The position numbers were made by a program, and so were the translations under genes. Under the pieces are notes generated by a model that saw only the letters and a list, made by a program, of their open reading frames with translations, had not been told where the DNA came from and searched no databases. DNA of 64,000 bases from Sphingomonas colocasiae (GTDB lineage Bacteria > Pseudomonadota > Alphaproteobacteria > Sphingomonadales > Sphingomonadaceae): NCBI RefSeq assembly GCF_019880585.1, contig NZ_JAINVV010000001.1:595268-659267 (forward strand). Direction: 5' to 3'. Position 1 is the stretch's first letter; the number at the start of each line of letters is the position of its first letter. This document shows positions 60,460 through 64,000 of this stretch, one piece after another.

Positions 60460-62526
60460 ATGAAAACCTCGCTTTCCGCCATCGCCATCCTGCTCGCCAC
60501 CACAGCGGTTCCCGCCCATGCCCAAGGCGACGATCAGCAGCATGGCGATCATGCCGATGCGCCCGAGATCGTCATCACCGCGCTCCAGCGCAATCGTGAC
60601 GATCTTCTGTCCGGCACGTCGGTTCTGTCGGGAAGCGACCTGGCGGCGTCGCGGGCGACCAGTCTTGGCGATACGCTCGCGAAGCTTCCCGGTGTGACCG
60701 CTACGTCCTTCGGCCCCGCCGCATCGCGCCCGATCCTGCGCGGGCTTCAGGCCGATCGCATCCGCGTGCTGATCGACGGGATCGGCAGCTTCGATGCTTC
60801 GTCCTCGTCGGTCGATCATGCCGTGTCGATCAATCCGCTGACGGCGGAGCGGATCGAGGTTCTGCGCGGGCCGTCGGCGCTGCTTTACGGATCTTCCGCG
60901 ATCGGCGGCGTGGTGAGCGTGGTCGACAACCGCATTCCGCGCCGCGTGCCCGAGGAAGGCGTGCATGTCCACGCCGATGCCGATTATGGCAGTGCGGCCG
61001 AGGAACGCCGTGCCGCAGCGGCGGGTGATGTGGCGCTGGGTGGCGGCTTTGTTGCGCATGTCGATGGAAGCTGGTCGAAATCCGATGATCTGCGCACCGG
61101 GGGGTATTTGCTCAGCCGCGCTTTGCGTGAGGAAGCGGCCGCATCGTCCAATGCCGAGATCCGCGAACTCGCCGACCTGAAGGGGAAACTGCCCAATACG
61201 GCTACCAAGGCCACCGAGGCGGCCTTCGGCGTCGCCTATATCGGCAGCGGCGGCAATATCGGCATTTCGGCGTCGCGCCTCGACAATCGCTATGGCGTAC
61301 CGATCCGCTTCTCGCTCGATCCCGATGTCGAGGCGGAGGCGCCGACACTCGATGTTCGCCAATATCGCTTCGACCTGCGCGCGGAGATCACCCCGGCATC
61401 CGGATTCCTCGACGCGATCCGTCTGCGCGCGGGCCATGGCGACTATCGCCATTTCGAGATCGAGGACACCGGTGATATCGCCACCCGCTTCTACAACAAG
61501 GGGATCGAAGGGCGCCTGGAATTCTCGCAGCGCCGTCAGGGTGCGTGGAGCGGGGCGTTCGGTGCGCAGGTCGTGACGCGTGATTTCCGCGTCGTCGGCG
61601 AAGAGGCGTTCCTGCCGCCGACCAGCACCGAGCAAGCCGGCGTCTTCACCGTGCAGAATTTCGATTTCGGACGTCTTCGCGCGGAGATCGGCGGCCGTTA
61701 CGAACATAGCAAGGTGCAGGCCAAAGCGAGCGACCAACTCGGTACGCCGCAGGCCGAGCGCAGTTTCGATACCTTCACCGCGTCGATCGGCGGCCTGTAT
61801 GAGGTCGTCGACGGCGTACGCCTGGGCGTGAACCTGACGCATAGCGAACGCGCACCGACGGCCGAGGAACTGTTCGCCAACGGGCCGCACCTTGCCACCC
61901 AGGCGTTCGAAGTCGGCGATCCCGGCTTCGGCAAGGAAAAGAGCAATGGTGTCGAAGGCCTAATCCGTGCGCGCTTCGGTCGCGCGAACATCGAAATCTC
62001 CGCCTATTACAACGATTTCTCGAACTTCATCTACCAGACGCCGACCGGTGACCTGGAAGATGATCTGCCCGTTTATGCCTTCGCCTCGGCAGGCGCACGC
62101 CAATATGGCTTCGAGGCGGAGGCGAATGTGACGCTTGCCGAACTCGGCGCGGGCAAGATCGTCGGCGATGCGGTGATGGACCTGGTGCGCGTGAAGATCG
62201 ACGGGCTGGGACCGGCACCTTTCATTCCGCCTTTCCGTGTGCTGGGCGGCCTGGAATATCAATCGGATCCGATTGTCGGCCGTATCGAGGTGGAGCGCGT
62301 CGCGAAACAGGATCGCATCGCCGCGTTCGAAACCGTGACGCCGGGCTATACGATGGCCAATGCCCGGATCGAATGGCGCCCCAAGGGGCCGGATGGTTTC
62401 CTGTCGCTGCGCCTGGCCGCCAACAACATCTTCGATGTCGAAGCACGCCGCCACAGTTCATTCCTGGCGGATTATGCGCCGCTGGCGGGCCGGGATATCC
62501 GTATCGGCGCCAGCATCCGTTTCTGA
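60460..62526 (+). CDS. TonB-dependent receptor with His-rich N-terminus (metal type?)
   Basis: 688 residues. The signal peptide ends PAHAQ and is followed by a His/Asp/Gln-rich stretch (GDDQQHGDHADA), a TonB box (EIVITALQ), a plug (TSFGPAASRPILRGLQAD, IEVLRGPSALLYGSSAIGGV) and a barrel ending GASIRF with terminal Phe. The His-rich start and the IRGLQADRIRVLIDG plug resemble ZnuD-type zinc receptors. The match is by general features only, so zinc specificity is a suggestion. GAGGAG lies seven bases ahead of the ATG. Confidence 0.85.
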   Translation: MKTSLSAIAILLATTAVPAHAQGDDQQHGDHADAPEIVITALQRNRDDLLSGTSVLSGSDLAASRATSLGDTLAKLPGVTATSFGPAASRPILRGLQADRIRVLIDGIGSFDASSSSVDHAVSINPLTAERIEVLRGPSALLYGSSAIGGVVSVVDNRIPRRVPEEGVHVHADADYGSAAEERRAAAAGDVALGGGFVAHVDGSWSKSDDLRTGGYLLSRALREEAAASSNAEIRELADLKGKLPNTATKATEAAFGVAYIGSGGNIGISASRLDNRYGVPIRFSLDPDVEAEAPTLDVRQYRFDLRAEITPASGFLDAIRLRAGHGDYRHFEIEDTGDIATRFYNKGIEGRLEFSQRRQGAWSGAFGAQVVTRDFRVVGEEAFLPPTSTEQAGVFTVQNFDFGRLRAEIGGRYEHSKVQAKASDQLGTPQAERSFDTFTASIGGLYEVVDGVRLGVNLTHSERAPTAEELFANGPHLATQAFEVGDPGFGKEKSNGVEGLIRARFGRANIEISAYYNDFSNFIYQTPTGDLEDDLPVYAFASAGARQYGFEAEANVTLAELGAGKIVGDAVMDLVRVKIDGLGPAPFIPPFRVLGGLEYQSDPIVGRIEVERVAKQDRIAAFETVTPGYTMANARIEWRPKGPDGFLSLRLAANNIFDVEARRHSSFLADYAPLAGRDIRIGASIRF

Positions 62527-62901
62527 AGGTTCGATGGCGATCCCCGCAATAGCGAGAATATCCTCACATGGTTTTTGCGTGTCCTCGGGCGAGGGCCGGA
62601 ATCTCCTGCTCCCCATCGAAGATTGACCTGGAGTGATTTGGTTGCCGGCCTTCGCCGGGGCGACGGCCCTTTTTGATGCATGCGCAAATCCGTATTCGTC
62701 TTTGCCTCGCGTCTTCCTGAAATGCAGCAGGCCAATGGCCTCCGCTTGAAATGATGTGAATCCTTAAGTGACGGTAATTCAATCGTTTTCAGGGAATGCT
62801 GGGAAAGATGCGAGTCCGGTAATGTGAATGGGAGGGCTTATTGCGAGTCGGGCGCCCAATCCCTATCTCCGAAGCCGTTCAATCGGGGATTCTCTTCAGA
62901 T
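62527..62901 (+). repeat. Intergenic region with degenerate inverted repeat of the GCCGGCCTTCGCC type
   Basis: 375 bases without a gene. Two imperfectly inverted segments (62581-62603 and 62640-62665) contain CCGGCC-TCGCC cores, the kind of palindromic pair commonly scattered in sphingomonad genomes. GGCCCTTTTT at 62666 could help terminate the receptor transcript. The rest (62676-62901) is the trxB leader, AT-richer than its surroundings, with no assignable promoter. Confidence 0.45.
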
Positions 62902-63861
62902 ATGACTGCAACGCATTCCACCCGCATGCTCATTCTCGGCTCGGGGCCGGCAGGGCTTTCCGCCGCGATCTATGGCGCGCGCGCCGGCCTGTCGCCGATC
63001 GTCGTCCAGGGCATGCAGCCGGGCGGTCAGCTCACCATCACCACCGATGTCGAGAATTATCCCGGCTTTCGCGAGGTGATCCAGGGCCCGTGGCTGATGG
63101 AGGAGATGCAGGCCCAGGCCGAGCATGTCGGCACCCATTTCGTCTATGACCAGATCGTCGATGTCGACCTGTCCGAGCGACCGTTCCGCCTGCACGGCGA
63201 CGGCGGCGCGGTCTATGTCGCGGATACGCTGGTGATCGCGACCGGCGCTCAGGCCAAGTGGCTGGGGCTTGAAAGCGAGCATCTGCTGCAGGGCAAGGGT
63301 GTTTCGGCCTGTGCCACCTGCGACGGGTTTTTCTATCGCGGCAAGAAGGTGGTCGTGATCGGCGGCGGCAACACCGCTGTCGAGGAAGCGCTGTATCTGA
63401 CCAATCACAGCCATGACGTGACGTTGATCCATCGCCGCGACAGCCTGCGCGCGGAGAAGATCCTTCAGCAGCGGCTGTTCGCGCATCCCAATATCAAGGT
63501 GCTTTGGAACAAGAATGTCGAGCGTTTCGTGGGCGGGGGCAATCCCGAAGGGCTGGTCGGCGTCGATCTGATCGACACCGTGACCGGCGAGAAGAGCCAT
63601 ATCGAGACCGACGGCGCCTTCGTCGCGATCGGCCACAAACCGGCCACCGAATTGTTCGAGGGCAAACTCGAACTCGACGAGGGTTATCTGCTGGTCGAGA
63701 AGGGCACCAGTCGCACCGCGGTTCCCGGCGTGTTCGCAGCCGGCGATGTCACCGACAAGATCTATCGCCAGGCTGTGACGGCAGCCGGCATGGGCTGCAT
63801 GGCCGCCCTCGATGCCGAAAAATTCCTGGCCGAAGCCGATTTCGAACTTGAAGTCGCCTGA
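62902..63861 (+). CDS. trxB: Thioredoxin-disulfide reductase
   Basis: NADPH-dependent flavoenzyme that keeps thioredoxin reduced. 319 residues from ATG 62902; an in-frame GTG at 62824 would add 26 residues outside the family. FAD-binding LGSGPAGLSAAIYGARAGL, redox-active C137-A-T-C140 in SACATCDGFFY, NADPH-binding GGGNTAVEEAL and the C-terminal FAD-contacting GVFAAGDVTDKIYRQAVTAAG are all present. The gene stands alone. Confidence 0.97.
   Translation: MTATHSTRMLILGSGPAGLSAAIYGARAGLSPIVVQGMQPGGQLTITTDVENYPGFREVIQGPWLMEEMQAQAEHVGTHFVYDQIVDVDLSERPFRLHGDGGAVYVADTLVIATGAQAKWLGLESEHLLQGKGVSACATCDGFFYRGKKVVVIGGGNTAVEEALYLTNHSHDVTLIHRRDSLRAEKILQQRLFAHPNIKVLWNKNVERFVGGGNPEGLVGVDLIDTVTGEKSHIETDGAFVAIGHKPATELFEGKLELDEGYLLVEKGTSRTAVPGVFAAGDVTDKIYRQAVTAAGMGCMAALDAEKFLAEADFELEVA

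Positions 63862-64000
<139 letters not shown>

Overview
This window looks like chromosomal DNA from a Sphingomonadaceae-type alphaproteobacterium (Sphingomonas sensu lato). It has high GC and tightly packed genes with ATGA/GTGA overlaps. There are four or five large TonB-dependent receptors, FecI/FecR surface signalling, Flp-type pilins and orphan housekeeping loci. Genus is inferred from content, not from a marker gene. The left edge cuts a sensor-kinase gene. The right edge degenerates into a 37-base G run that is probably an assembly or sequencing artefact, so coordinates beyond about 63,900 should not be trusted.

Layout. 0-6.9 kb: sensor histidine kinase (partial), a convergent EEP-family hydrolase, radA, cvpA, an IscU-like protein, a KefB/C-type antiporter and a DUF423 protein. 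7-13.1 kb: an iron-type cell-surface signalling module made of a TonB receptor without STN domain, a FecI-type ECF sigma factor, a FecR anti-sigma and a FecA-type receptor with STN domain; fecI and fecA carry the same GTTACA-N16-TTGTC promoter-like pair. 13.1-25 kb: DMT transporter and AraC regulator, aroK-aroB, a small membrane ORF plus Pro-rich exported protein, xerD, accA, two Flp pilins, mutT, a methyltransferase, then comF-grxC-nitrilase-DUF1178, and tRNA-Arg(CCT). 25.3-28.2 kb: RibD_C reductase, YCII/DGPF protein and its ECF42-type sigma factor. 28.4-39.3 kb: a TonB receptor with a LacI-like palindrome upstream, folE, a MocR/YczE/PhzF locus, rpsF-rpsR-rplI, a DMT transporter, and an archaeal/eukaryote-type proS.

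39.4-54.6 kb is the most interesting part. It is a contiguous set of genes whose family functions all point to D-amino acids, D-peptides or peptidoglycan fragments: PBP4-type DD-peptidase, RidA, DauR-like regulator, Thr/Ser dehydratase-like PLP enzyme, metallohydrolase, GntR/FCD regulator, M19-type dipeptidase, class-C serine hydrolase, Na+/alanine symporter (AGCS), D-cysteine desulfhydrase, N-acyl-D-amino-acid deacylase and a large TonB receptor. The five genes from dipeptidase to deacylase overlap or nearly abut. They start behind a readable -35/-10 and a palindromic ATGGATC-CAA-GATCCAT operator whose GATCCA half-sites recur in front of the GntR gene. I propose an uptake and catabolism locus for D-amino-acid-containing oligopeptides.

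54.6-64 kb: a 37-residue membrane micro-protein, glpD, rnr, a SorA/SorB-type sulfite dehydrogenase pair, a His-rich-N-terminus TonB receptor (possibly for a metal) and trxB. No insertion sequence, CRISPR array, prophage or rRNA operon is visible.
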